Origin: Opeltia flavorubescens
Lineage: Eukaryota; Ascomycota; Lecanoromycetes; Teloschistales; Teloschistaceae
Direction of reading: 5' to 3'
Assembly: GCA_000442125.1 (NCBI GenBank)
Contig: KE546973.1
Location: 620,001-684,000, forward strand
Length of the DNA stretch: 64,000 nt
Shown: positions 12,078 to 23,417 of the stretch, piece after piece
How positions within the stretch are numbered: position 1 is the first letter of the stretch
Layout: every line of letters starts with the position of its first letter
The notes under the pieces: model-generated
What the model saw: the letters and a program-made list of their open reading frames with translations, nothing else
What the model was told of the DNA's origin: nothing
Databases searched by the model: none
Position numbers and translations under genes: made by a program

Positions 12078-13840
12078 TTAAACTGGTCTGCCTATCCATC
12101 CCTTATCGGCTGCTCTTTGCAATCCTTTGATCCAACCTTGCGCCATCTTACTATATCCTGCATCGTTGGGGTGTACTCCATCAACGAGATCATCAATCGT
12201 GATATCCATCCACACTTTGAGCACCTTCTTATTCTGCACCTGCCTCTGGTTAATGACGCTTGCTACTCTAGCATTAAACGTCACAAAGTTGTCGAATTGA
12301 CCTGTCCGTGTGGTAGGTAATATTTGAGCGACAAGCACAACAGCATCTGGAGCGATACTAAGGACATGATCTATCAATTTACCGAGTCGATCCGGTGCCT
12401 CATCGATAGCCTTGTTATTGAGCAGATCGTTCGTGCCTACGTGCACTAAAACAACATTGGGTCGAGACCGAAGAGAAGTGGCAGCGACGTTTGAGACCTC
12501 GTCAATGATCCAGCCAGGATGTCCTTCGTGTACAAGCGGCGCCGATCCTTGTGTGCCAACGTAGTTGACGGTATTAGTCTTCCGCAGCGTGTCGTAAAGG
12601 ACCTTGCGGAATCCATTACCATCACTACTAGCAAAGCCCGCAGTGATGGAAGCGCCTAGTGGTAAGATACGTAGGTTGAAACCCGATAATGTTGGCCCTT
12701 GCGCTATCTGAGAGACGATCTCATCGCGGATCAGATCCTCGCCAGCAGTTTTGGGGTGGAAAATCCGTTCCCAGTTGTTGAGACTCGTTCCAGCGCCGCT
12801 AGCAGTCAAGGAGAGGGTGGAAGTCTTTTGGATAGCCTTGGCCATCCGACATTGCACATATTCGGTCCAGCCTCCATGGGGGTTGCATGTGTTAGGCGGG
12901 CTTAATTTCTCGTATAGCGATCGGGAGATGGGAGTTTTCAGGGCTCCGCCGTCAGAGAACCAAGTGTAGGGTTCGCGAGAGCCAGTGCCATCAGAACCAA
13001 TCCGGCAGAAGCGCCGCCCGTTAAACCTGTCATCTGGATCTATGAATTTAACAGGATACTGCAGCGTGTTTCCATTCGGAACTTGAGCTCGGTTGTATTT
13101 GGTGACAAGATAGTGTTGCCACCAATTGAAGCGGTGGATCATCTCATTGAGATTTTTGCGTAAGGCAGTCGTCAAGAACTTTTGCTGTGCGGCACCAGCA
13201 TAAGCCGCCAGAGAGACCCCGTTGCATTGTGGAGTCGTTTCGTCAAAAAAAGCCGCGTTGCCAACAACATACGCTTTGCCATTATTTGATGCAAGTACAG
13301 ATCGTGTTTGGGTGAGAAGGCTGTTCCACGAACCAGCAAATCCAGCACTAGACATGATAGCCGCAGCATCTTTCAGGGCTTGTGCACAGTTCAAGGATGC
13401 AGAGCCAATCCAGTTGTAAACGCAGGCGTCGAGTACCTGTATCATCCCAATATCGTTCGCGCCAGCCGAGATAGTCACAAAATTGGTATTCCTGTTGAGT
13501 TTCGGTACCTGTTGGCTGGATACTTGTGATATTGAGGCATCTGGATTAGACAAGTACTGTGGCGCATGGCCTTGTAAGCAAGCGTCTGTAGCCATCAACG
13601 CTTCGTAGTCCTGTAATCCATCTCCGACGATATTCGAATACGAGTCACCTAGGGAAGCCCAACTCTTGATCGATAACTGAGCGGCACACTGAGNTCCTGT
13701 TGGAGCGCTGTGGGTCGAATTTGTAACTGAGAATGTAAGCTTTATCATGGATCTAGGAAAAGGGAAATATAGAGAAACATACGGAAGATCAACAATGTAA
13801 CCACGCTCGCCAAGCTGCAAACAATCAAAGTTCCTGCCAT
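12078..13840 (-). CDS. Secreted protein with two SGNH/GDSL hydrolase domains
   Basis: Exons 13783-13840 and 12078-13726 (56-nt intron, donor GTATGT) give 568 aa. The first exon encodes a hydrophobic signal peptide (MAGTLIVCSLASVVTLLIF). The ATG at 13840 is chosen because it puts that peptide at the N-terminus. Domain 1 has 'ASLGDSYS' with nucleophile Ser48 and 'SAGANDIG', as in fungal SGNH lipase-like proteins. Domain 2 has 'LPLGASITAG' (Ser379), 'YVGTQ', 'HEGHPGWIIDEV', 'VLVHVGTNDLL' and 'DGVHPNDAGYSKMAQGW', which is the pattern of CE3-type acetylxylan esterases and relatives. Both domains keep their Ser and Asn blocks, and domain 2 keeps the Asp-His pair. The likely role is extracellular deacylation of polysaccharide or lipid; the substrate is unknown. 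One N (13694) makes residue 31 uncertain. Confidence 0.85.
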
Positions 13841-15627
13841 CTTATTAATACGACTATCTGTCGAACTGGTGCTGTGAGGGAGTGTAGCAGACTCGAGAGA
13901 CTTATACTGTGAAGCAATCATGGGGTTTATACTCGCCTTCTCGCAAGCCTTTGTCATTGTTTGGCCTCCCCGTCCGGCCCAGACGGGCGGTTACGAGCAG
14001 TAGTGAGGATGTTCAGCATTATGATATGAGACAAAGAGATTAAGCTGTGAGGTCTAGCAGTGCCAAAAATGAGAAGCAGAGCTTATGGCTTATGGCTAGA
14101 AAGTGAAAGGCGCAATCTTGGAAGCTTCTGAAAGCCAGGAGAAAACGCCAGAATTCAAGCCATAATCCTAGGACCAGCTGAAACCGATGTTTTTGCCCTG
14201 GGCAAGGGCGGTCCTTTGTCCAGTCCACATGCACTAAGGAATCATCGCTGCAAACAGATGAGGACAGCTTTGTTCCAAGTACAAAAGTTTCTGATTTATA
14301 TCGAAGCAAGTTATGCCTCGGAACAAAGAAAGTAATAGGCGGCCAATTCGAACCATAATGACAAAATTGTAAAGCGCATATACATGGACGAGAGCGGAAA
14401 CACCAGGAAGCCAACAAGCTGACAGGTTGATTCTATACATCGAAGACATGTTCGGTTTGAACTATCTCGGATTCCTGATAAAGCTAAGAAAATGATTTCA
14501 AAGACGGTGGACCTGATAATGGGGCTGATTACGCCTGCACAGATGAGACTTTTATGTTACATATCTCAGCGCAGTCCGGATGCAGGTCGTTTCTGTCGTG
14601 ACCCTAGAATACTCTTGCATTCAACTCTTTCGTCGCGCAGTGTGTTTGAATATGTAGGTGTCCGCTGCCACTGGGAGTTGTGAAATGGCGCCTCGGGGCC
14701 GAGCCCCCTTTTGGCCGCGGCTCTTTTTTGGTGTCTTGGCATGCACAGGCGCGGCAGAAGCTTTCCATGATGATGCTTGCTGTGATGCATGCTGAGACCT
14801 CATCCATTTCATGGAAGGCGCGATATCGATTTATTACACAATGGTCAAACATCACTCATGGGCTTTGGCACACTCATCTCGCTATGCATTATCCAAATAG
14901 CTCAGGAGTGCTTTATGGCCTGTACCCTTTCAGATCATCAATTTCAGCATCTTGCTACGGACCCTCTCTGCTCTAATGGCTCAGTTCCACGCACAAATGC
15001 GAGATGGTAATGGAATACTCTTCAACTTTCAGCTTGTGAGGAACAGGTGTGGTCAGATCTGAACGTAGTCACCAGGATATATCGTGATATTGGTTACTTC
15101 TGAAATCATGTTATGACCTCGGCTCATAAGTGAATCGATATCTCGGTTGCACGTTATGCTGGTGGTATCGCCCTCGCACCACCTCTGAGCTATAGAGAAA
15201 AAACTAGTCGTCGATTACCCTACGTATTAGGCGCCAGAATCAATGGTTCGATAACATGGGAGCTACAAGGTATACTTAAGGTAGGTACGAATCTCGATAC
15301 TGTAAGGTCTGTTCGTGAAATGCGTAGAATGAACTAGCGATGCTTATGCCCAACTGAAGAATCTAAGCTATCAGTGCATCCTTAGATAACTTAGTTGAGT
15401 GGAAGGTGCGAATCGCCTGGTCAAAATCGCGTTTGTCTAGTCTTAGTCCTCGCCCTGCGTCAATTTGTCCTGGTACGAACATCTTCATCCCTTTGAGTAT
15501 TGCATTATCGGATCGCGTCTTATGCACCTCTTGAAGAAGGAAAACAAGACACTCTCAAATTTATTGTCATTCAACGGGGCCTCGCCTGATTCTCAAGGTC
15601 TGAAGTTGACACGCCTATCCCTATGAA
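13841..15627. other. Gene-poor gap of 1.8 kb between divergent genes
   Basis: This stretch separates the two divergent genes on either side. It has many stops in all frames and no open frame that looks coding. The only structure I see is a GC-rich patch near 14690-14730, listed separately. It is unusually long for this window, where most divergent gaps are 340-570 bp. Confidence 0.5.
14690..14729 (+). other. GC-rich inverted repeats followed by a T-run
   Basis: Within AT-rich DNA there is a compact GC patch. GGGGC-CGA-GCCCC can fold as a small hairpin at about 14695-14707. A second pairing, GAGCC (14701-14705) with GGCTC (14719-14723), is followed at once by six T (14724-14729). A stem plus a T-run resembles a Pol III or intrinsic-type terminator, but I find no convincing A and B boxes upstream. 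It may be chance. Confidence 0.25.
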
Positions 15628-16624
15628 ATGAGCTACTTTCAATTTGGCGTCACGACAGGGGATGCAGGTGGGCATGAGTTCACCTTTCGCCGTAAGTCGG
15701 GACCCCGGCAAAAATCACACTCCAATTGCACAGGAAAGCTTACTGCCCTGATTAGATCCCCTTATCCAGGGTAAGCGAGCAGCTATTGCTCAAGCAGCCT
15801 ACGAAGCCGGATTCGACTGCTCCAATCCATCCAAGCTACTCCACTTGATCGATGCCGTCGTGATGGCGAACAATAAATTCGGATATCCGGATCGCTGGGA
15901 TGGCCCTGCCGCCTTCCAAAGCACTATCTACCCAGACAGCTGGACGCCCGCCCATGCAGCCCGAAAGGAGCAAATAACCAGCTCGATGCCATACGACGAA
16001 GTAGCCAAGGTGCCAACTGTTCCAGCATTTGCCGTTTCAGCCCTGGATATCATTCGTAACCTCACTGGGAAGGCAAAGCCGTCCAAGAAAAGAAACAGCC
16101 GGCAGACTAGTTGGTCCGAGCCAAGACAGCTGCAAACCACTGGGGCCAATCTTGAGCCAATCGGCCAAAAAACGATCAACAAACGACTAGCCGCCGTCCA
16201 ATTGCCAGAGGATCAGAGCTTTAAGCGGCCCAAGTTTGAGAATACGAGCTCCCAAACGAACCCCATCGATCTCGAGCAAGATGAGAACCGCCCAATCCAG
16301 AGCAACGTATCCCGTCATATGACCACTACCAAAAATAACGGCGTCCACAGACCAAATGTCCAGCAGCGAGCTGCACAAGCATATCAAGCGGATGCCGTTG
16401 CAACTGGCACCGGAGAGCTGCTGAAGAATGTCGTGACGAGACTCAAGGCTAGTGTTATGAGCATCAACGCCGACCGAGAAGCTCTGCGAGAGCGTTGGGA
16501 AGTCGACAAGCGCCTACAGCTCCTTACTATCACTGATCATCTCAAGGATTTGAGTGATTGTTTCGGCCGTGCTGAAGAAGGGTTGTGGGCATCTGTGGAA
16601 GTTATTCAACGATTCATAATGTAG
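15628..16624 (+). CDS. Unrecognised 310-aa protein, possibly lineage-specific
   Basis: Two exons, 15628-15691 and 15756-16624, joined over a 64-nt intron (donor GTAAGT, acceptor ATTAG). The join gives 'HEFTFRHPLIQGKRAAIAQA'. Without it the downstream frame has no ATG near its beginning. The protein begins 'MSYFQFGVTTGD'. It continues with a folded-looking segment to about residue 90 ('AYEAGFDCSNPSKLLHLIDA', 'NNKFGYPDRWDGPAAF'). A basic, polar, probably disordered middle carries 'KAKPSKKRNSR' and 'KRPKF', possible nuclear signals. The C-terminus is a predicted helical segment ('LLKNVVTRLKASVMSINADR'). No signal peptide or membrane segment is visible. I do not recognise a family. The gene is isolated, with a 1.8-kb gap upstream and 0.7 kb downstream. 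Confidence 0.65.
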
Positions 16625-17339
16625 GTGATCCCATTGACAACTGACTGATTGTTAGTCTATCTCTCCCAAAAGCTTGTGGAGGTTAATGGTGGGATGTCAC
16701 TTTTCGCGGTGGTGTCTCCCAAGGATCTATTGAACTGGGATGTGACACACGAGCTCTTGCGGGCTTCAGGTTATGATGCTACCTTGCGGAGGATCACTTC
16801 ATGAACGATTACTATTTTATGTACTTGCTGCTAGTGGCAGGGCTGGAAAAAATGTGATACGAAGGTGCAAACGAATGGAGAGGTCACATTTTCAACGACT
16901 CCAAAGTTAGCCTTAAATGCTGGTCCGTCGAAGAGGTGTCACCAGAGTACAACAATAGCTGAAGTGAACTTTTTTGAGGATACGAGTTTGCATTGTGCAC
17001 TGAAACGATTGCATGGCACAAGACAGTACTGAATAGTGCCATGTTNCTATCTACCCACACGCCAAATTGATGTTCCAATAGAAACGCTCGAAGAGTAGGA
17101 TAAAAGAAGACATCATCTTGGGTTCGCTCATCTTTTCATAGGCTGTATCATACGAGGGAGGAGAATAGCCCATGCTTCTCCTCTCAAGGCTGATTAATCA
17201 TACTGCATATCGCCATGGTCCTCCCCGGGTCAGAACCATTATCATCCACCTAGCTGCTGCTCATACCTTTGCCCATCAAAGACCGCACCGAGTCTGTTTC
17301 AAAGCTTTGATATCGACATTCCTTCGCCATGAGCAGGAT
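16625..17339. other. Convergent 3' intergenic region
   Basis: 715 bp between the orphan gene (+) and the reticulon gene (-), both ending here. It contains an ambiguous base at 17046. Short open frames lack coding character. Nothing else was seen. Confidence 0.45.
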
Positions 17340-18831
17340 TTAGGAAGCAAACTGGGCCTGACCGCCAAGATGTGACTGTTCATATTGCTCCTGATGGGAT
17401 GTGACTCCGGGCGTTGGCTCCTGCTTCGGCGCATGGGGAAAATCAGAGGCACCGTAAGCGGGAGCAGAGCCCGGCCCAGATGCTGCCTTTGAATTAGGGC
17501 CCTTGGGAGAGGGTGAGACACTACCGCGAGCACTTCCAATGTAGCTCTGAGCTTTGGAAGTGTAGTCGCCAGCATAAGCTTTCACAGTTTCGGTGGCACG
17601 GGAGGTGTGGTGGCCGGCTAGGTCTTTGACTTGATTAGCTTGAGCATTGACAACATTGGTTGCGTTCTCGACATGGTGATCGATCAATTCTTTGTTACTC
17701 AAATAGATGAGAGGACCGAGATAGACGAGGGAGACGGCTATAACGGAGAGGCCCCAGAGAGGGGTGAACTTAATGAGCCAGTAGGAGAGGAAAGAGGCAA
17801 GGAATGCAGCGACGGTATGGGCAGGCTTCTCGGCGAAGAGAACACGTTGGAACTCGATAACGAAGAAATTGATGAGTTGCTCCACGTCTTCCAAGGAAGC
17901 TTCCAACGCCTCACGAGGGATTGTATAGTATCTCTTCGGTCGGAACGAGGATGCCAAACCCTGTGACAGAACCAACTTGCCCCCGAGTTCAGCGGTTGCG
18001 GTGATACCGAGGACGACGTAAAGAGCTTTGAACGTCCATCGAAGGGCGGGCAAATAGCGAGCGCCGAAGATGATCAGAATGGTCGTTAGGAAGGAAAGAG
18101 TCGTCGCACGAGGGTTTTCCCAGCTGAGCAGGTTGTAGAAGAAGGAATGATAATCTATGACTGTATCAGCAGGAGCTCAGTAGTGCAGCTGCATTTTGTA
18201 GATAGCTGTCCAGAACTTTGTCATTTCTGGACAGTGTTCCGCTGCAGGGATATGGGAGGAGATCAGAGAGGGAGACTCACGGGTTAAGGGCTGCCCATTA
18301 GCTGTAGATTTGTTCGATGAGGTACGCGAATCAGCGAGATTGCGAAACTCTGAAGAAGTCTTTGCACTCTGATTTTTGAAATTCTCCGCAACGGGTCCTG
18401 CACAGTGTGAGCCCACTGATAAAGTGGAGGGAGCTGCCATACAGGCGGTTACTGCAAATACGAATCGATCAGCATGGAGACAAAGCGTTTCTGAACGATG
18501 TAATTCTGACGCACCTAACCATTGCTGACTGTATCTTTCATGTTCTGGGTAGTTGGATGGTTCTGGATGCTGTTCATGGCTGGAGCAATTTTGTCAATAA
18601 CAGACTTGGACTATTCTAAGGAATTTGAGACTAGGAGAGAAGTTAGTTTGACTATTGAGATAATTGAATGCAAGCTCGACAGACCAAACTGTTGTAAGCT
18701 GAATCTCGTGCATTCTGAAATGCAGGACTGCTGTTGGAATTATCCATGCTTGTAGTTGACTCTAGGGTGGGGACTTTGAACTCGGACTGTTGCGGGATAT
18801 CTCCAAGTTTGGGTGGAGCTGCGTCGGTCAT
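17340..18831 (-). CDS. RTN1: Reticulon-like ER-shaping protein
   Basis: Four exons, 18685-18831, 18520-18610, 18281-18397 and 17340-18154, give 389 aa. Intron 2 is long (122 nt); the others are 74 and 126 nt. The N-terminus is polar. The reticulon homology domain starts near residue 120 at 'HYHSFFYNLLSWENPRAT' and runs through hydrophobic hairpin 1 ('LSFLTTILIIFGARYLP') and hairpin 2 ('AAFLASFLSYWLIKFTPLWG'), with the loop 'LEDVEQLINFFVIEFQRVLF'. A C-terminal segment of about 110 residues is rich in Ser, Pro, Gly and Gln. Reticulons wedge into the cytosolic leaflet of the ER and stabilise tubules. The first-exon donor and acceptor are the least certain; TAG/TCC was chosen to keep frame. Confidence 0.85.
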
Positions 18832-19289
18832 TTACCAATGCAGGAAGACCAGAATGGATGCTGGCGAAGAAAATTTGAGGTATTTGTAGAAAGATGATGG
18901 ATGGGAGTATGGGGGAGATATGGAAGATTAAAGATGTTTGCTGTGTCGTGTGCCAGCAAGTTTTAAACAGGGTAAAGCGACGTCACTGATTATCATCATT
19001 AAATAACCCTCTTTGGGTTAGGGGAATTTATGATATCTTTCCATGAGATGGAAACAACAACCGAGACAGCATTCAACATGCACATTCATTTGTTTCCACC
19101 ATACATTCATATATTCATATCATTTAAACCTTGATTGTCATCTGCTCTTCCAAAGTGGAAAACTATATCAGAAAGCAAACATCCTAAATTGACAATACAA
19201 TCATGAAACTCTCTGCGTCCATCTGCGACCAAATACTTTTCATGTCAGCTCATTCGCCGTTACTGTCATCCAAGTCGTATCTCAGTCTT
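18832..19289. other. Intergenic: reticulon promoter region
   Basis: 458 bp upstream of the reticulon gene and downstream of the Xbp1-like gene. It is AT-rich and holds no gene, repeat or RNA that I can support. Confidence 0.4.
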
Positions 19290-20769
19290 TCAAGCGGATG
19301 CTCTTCGCTTCACACCCTCGCTATGTTTGCCCCGTAAAGCTGCATCCTGTAAGCGGAGCTCAAGAAGCATCATTGCGGCCTTTTCTGCGGTAATGGCCGG
19401 AGTGCTGGATGCCTTCTTTTTCTTAATTGGGNTGGCACAATGCTTGACCGGTTTCATCGGTGAGCAGTCATAGCCAGCGCTATCATCGTCCTCGTCATCC
19501 TCATCATCCTCTTCCTCTTCATCATCAGGGGTAGGTCTCTGTAGGACGCGCTTGCGCTTTCTACAGTCGTCGGATGACTCACTTTCATCCCCGCATCGAC
19601 TCGATGCAGCAGAAGTCGAACAATTTAATTTGAACCTTTTTCGCATACCAACAGACCGAGGCGTCTCAAGGCTCGTGAATCCCGATCTTGCAGATCTTTT
19701 TGGTGAGCAAGCATAGGTTTCGCTGCGTTCGGTGTCAGTTCCGTATCCACTTTCGCTGTCAACGGTCCTGCTAGCTTTACTCGCTGCATTCACTGGAGTC
19801 CAACTCCTTGAACCCACAGACGAAGGCGTTTCTGGACGACTTCTTGATTTGGACAGTCGATACACTTCATGTGATTCTCGAACCGCCTCGATGCATTTGC
19901 GTATGATCTTCGGCGCTACGTGCATACTGTCAAAACCTGGAGTCCCGGGAGAAAGGCATTGTGCTGGAAAGTCTAGTCCGAAGATTGGCGTCAAAACGTA
20001 ACGGATCCTGAAGCAAAATGTCGTTGCTACCGCCCTTGCCGCCTCGAAAGGCATCCAGTACCCTGATTCAGTCAGTGGTGCTGGTAGTTTGGCGGCGGTA
20101 TGGGTGACATACCCTGAGCTGCTAGTGACCCTCCAGTGATGCTGTGAACAATCTCTTTCAAGCCTGGGTTCTTTCCCAGCATTCTAGCGGGAGTTGTCTT
20201 TCCAGAGTCAGCTTGCGCATAACGGTAAGAGAAAGCAGCCCAGTCACCTACCTTAGGGTATTCTAGAGCCTTGAAAAATGGTGTCACTCTGACAAGCCCG
20301 TTGTTGTAGTCCCACATCACTGTATGTCGCTTTTCATCATGTGGCATTTGGAAGGTGTACTGAAATACTGCGAGCCATTAGTCACTACATCGGGACTTGT
20401 TCGATCAATGTGATTACCATGGAAACCTTCTCTGCCTGTTTTGCTAAGAAAGGTTTTCTTCTCACTGCGGTACGGGACGTGCTTGCAGTATTCGGTGATA
20501 TGACCAACGGGGTACATCTGGTACTTTCGGTGCTCGGCTGCAATACGATCATCCTGATACTCATATGGCCAATAATTGACTTCTTCTTGTGGCTTGCCCT
20601 TGATGAATGTTGCCTCATCCTTGCACAGCTTCTGCTTTCGGAGAAGTGGCATGGGTGGAGAGACTTCAGGATTGTATAGCACAGAACGTGGGGTATGAAG
20701 CTTGGTGGGTTGCTCTTTCTCAGGCGGAGAAGGGTTGAGAAGAGAGGCTACAGACACCATGGTCCTCAT
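19290..20769 (-). CDS. APSES/KilA-N transcription regulator, Xbp1-like
   Basis: Exons 20418-20769, 20252-20367, 20113-20197 and 19290-20062, with introns of 50, 54 and 50 nt, give 441 aa. ATG 20769 is the longest start. An ATG nine bases downstream (20760, '[12 protein letters not shown]') has a better context and may be the real one. The KilA-N/APSES DNA-binding region spans roughly residues 70-230: '[20 protein letters not shown]', '[20 protein letters not shown]', '[20 protein letters not shown]', '[20 protein letters not shown]', '[20 protein letters not shown]'. This order matches fungal Xbp1-type repressors, which act in starvation and cell-cycle exit in yeast. The C-terminal half is Ser-rich with an acidic run near residues 370-390 and basic KR/KK clusters. 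One base is N (19432). The middle intron is a multiple of three and stop-free. Confidence 0.85.
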
Positions 20770-23417
20770 TGTCCGATGGTACTAGGCAACTTGCTGAGTA
20801 CGTTGTTGAGAGTTATCGACGGAGTGATGCTGGTGATACTGTTGAAGATTGTGGAAGAGGATGCTCAAGTTCGAAGCTATGTTTCGATGGGTTGAAAAAA
20901 GTGGGTGGACCTGGCCAATATATCAAGTATCGTCAAGAAGAGCCAAGCTCCAGGGTTGTGGTCCGCAGGATAAGAGTTGAAAGACCACTCAAAATGGAGC
21001 ACGTTCTGCTTTGAAGAACAAGCCAAAGTCTTGCCTTCTTTCGCGGACGGGAGGGAGAAAACAGAAGGAAAAAAGGGGATCGACGATGCAGATGTCCAGA
21101 TTGATCCTTTGTCAGTAAACGTACTGCTTTTGATTGCAGTTACTGTTCGGCTTTCTCAAAGGAGCACGGATACGGTGTAGAAGGCTCAATCCAGAATGGG
21201 TTAGAAGAGCTGTGTGTCCTCGTCCCGAGCACTTGAGGGTTCTGCCTTAGCGTCAGATGTGGGTAAGATCGAGGGAGCTCACGTTAGGAAAAGACAGCGG
21301 TGAAGCAGGCGCAGCCTAGGTATGGGTAGGTCGGTCGCTGAAGGCTTGATGCATAAGCGATGTCTGAAGAAGGTTGGCCGAGGATGAGGGTCCAAAGTCT
21401 GCAGTAAATCTTGGGCAAGAAGTGCCTGACTACCATGCATCTCATGTTGACAGATTTCTAGCTTGAACAGATCACGAGCACAAAGCACGAGTGTGAAAAC
21501 AGCCACTGGAGTGATTGGGCAACTATCGAAGATGTTGGAAACAGTCCGTCATCTACGACGGGAAGCAGACCTCGAAGTACTCTGGCAAAGGTGGCGACAG
21601 GCTCGGAGTCTTGCCGTGGCCCTAGGATGAGACACGTAGCGAGGGTACCTATCAGCCTTGGGGATCTTCCCGGCCAGCTCGACGTCTGTACGTTGGACAT
21701 CGACGAGTGATGGACGAGCAAATCAAACAGCTTGTCGGTCTCGTGGAAGTACGTCAAGTTTGCCATGGATCTATGGCCAGCAGTCCAAGCGCTGCAAAAA
21801 CGTGCATTGTCGCCAGTTGGTATCTGTTTTGTTGGCTGTCACCGCACCCAGTCGGGAAGCTGCATTTGGGAAATCCGGAAAGCTGCCGATGCCGAAACAG
21901 GTGGTACAAAGAAAGCATGCTCCGCGTAGTAAAGAAGATATCGATACTCGATGCACGTGTGCCCGAATTCAAAGCTACGAAAGACTGACCAAAGGATCGG
22001 CTACTATAAGAATCAGCTGAAAGATGACCAAATATCAAAGAGGTAGAGGAGAAGAGTTATCTTCGGCAACATTACCGAACGACTACATGGCTGCTACTAA
22101 ATCCCCGTACCCAGGAACTTATTGGGCTGCAGGCACTAAAGCACAGGTTCGCAGTATTTATCCTTACCGCTTCCAGCGCCATTTCCCAAGAAATCGCTGC
22201 ACGTCCCCGTCCCCCCGTCTGTGTTGGGCTCAAAGTTATCTGAGATGGCCGCAGAAAGGGAAGGGATGCCTTTACTGCCGAACAAATCGAGCCGACGGCT
22301 GCTAGCCTCTTCCAGAGAAGTAATTTGCATATCCAAAAGGGTAATGGGAGGATGATGACGACCCACAGGATGCGTCAGGCCAAGGGAACTTGCCTTCATG
22401 ACCTTTCTACGCCGTGCAGATGTTCTTTCTAGAAGGCTCAAAGAATCTTCCATGCAGATACCGAATTAGTGCATCCACATGCCTATGTTCCGACCGACCG
22501 AACTCCCGTTTGGCAGCCTTGTGCTACTGCATCTGGATAATCGCTGCTCAGGCAATGGGATTAAGCGTATAGGCCATTACGCCTTTCATGTAAGTAAACC
22601 TCCGTACGGTCTGCCTTTTCAGGCCCATTCCGGGTTATATGCAATAGATCATTGACGTGTGAAGTCCTTTACTAAGCCATGTGGGTTATACCCACATAGA
22701 ATACAGATACTTTCCTAGGGTACGTTTGATGTCGCAACATGCTCTCTCGAGTTGTAAAAATTCGAATTTTCGGTCGGCCCTCGGGTTGGAACATCTTCAC
22801 ATTTCTTTCCGATTTCTAGCATAAAAATCGTGTAGGATGGCTCTGGCCTCTGGGTGCATCGATACCTCATCCTCCTGCATGTTAGAAAACGAAGTAGAAA
22901 CCCTCCGCTTGCGATGTAGATTAGCGTTTGAAGAGTAAGGCCGCATAGGCGGCTTCGAGGAGAGTAGTCTACAGTTTCCCATGGCTTTTGACAATAGTGT
23001 CATTTACGATGTGTGAGGGACGTCTGGTCTGTGGGAGATCAAATAAAAGTTGGTTGCACGTGCTAGCAAGAGGGTAAACTACAGAACCGAGGTTTACCCG
23101 GCAATAACAATCATGAAGTAATTATTTCATTTTCATCTCTATACACACAAATAGAGAGTGCATGATGTAGAACAGTAGAGTCTGGCCCAACATATCTTAT
23201 CCTTAATTGCTCATCTGATTTTCGCGCATCTATTTGATTCTGCCACGGTCTGTAATAAATGATGAGTAAAAAGGTCGAGTTCTGATAATATTGAGCAAAG
23301 CTACTTAGCACAGGAATCCTATCGTACAAATCCATTTCTGCCGAAATAGCCACCCTAAAGACCTCTTACCCAAATTATGAACGCCATGAATTCAAAGTCA
23401 TCCCTCGTGTCTTCCCG
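20770..23417. other. Unresolved 2.6-kb region upstream of the Xbp1-like gene
   Basis: This lies between the Xbp1-like start and the TOP2 stop. Several medium open frames overlap on both strands. On the minus strand these are 22136-22453 ('ITLLDMQITSLEEASSRRLD'), 21458-21766 ('ATFARVLRGLLPVVDDG'), 21279-21506 and 22797-23003 ('MHPEARAILHDFYARNRKEM'). Their amino-acid content is protein-like, but I could not join them with good splice sites, and stops interrupt the links. The stretch could be a long regulatory leader of the Xbp1-like gene, a degenerate gene, or an unrecognised gene. Confidence 0.4.
22136..22453 (-). CDS. Possible exon or small gene, unrecognised
   Basis: An ATG-started frame of 105 codons with a plausible donor (GTAAGG at about 22166) before its stop, so it could be a first exon. 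The visible sequence is polar with 'PPITLLDMQITSLEEASSRR' in the middle and Gly/Thr-rich residues after it. No domain is recognised and no partner exon could be assigned. Confidence 0.25.
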   Translation of the reverse strand: MEDSLSLLERTSARRRKVMKASSLGLTHPVGRHHPPITLLDMQITSLEEASSRRLDLFGSKGIPSLSAAISDNFEPNTDGGTGTCSDFLGNGAGSGKDKYCEPVL

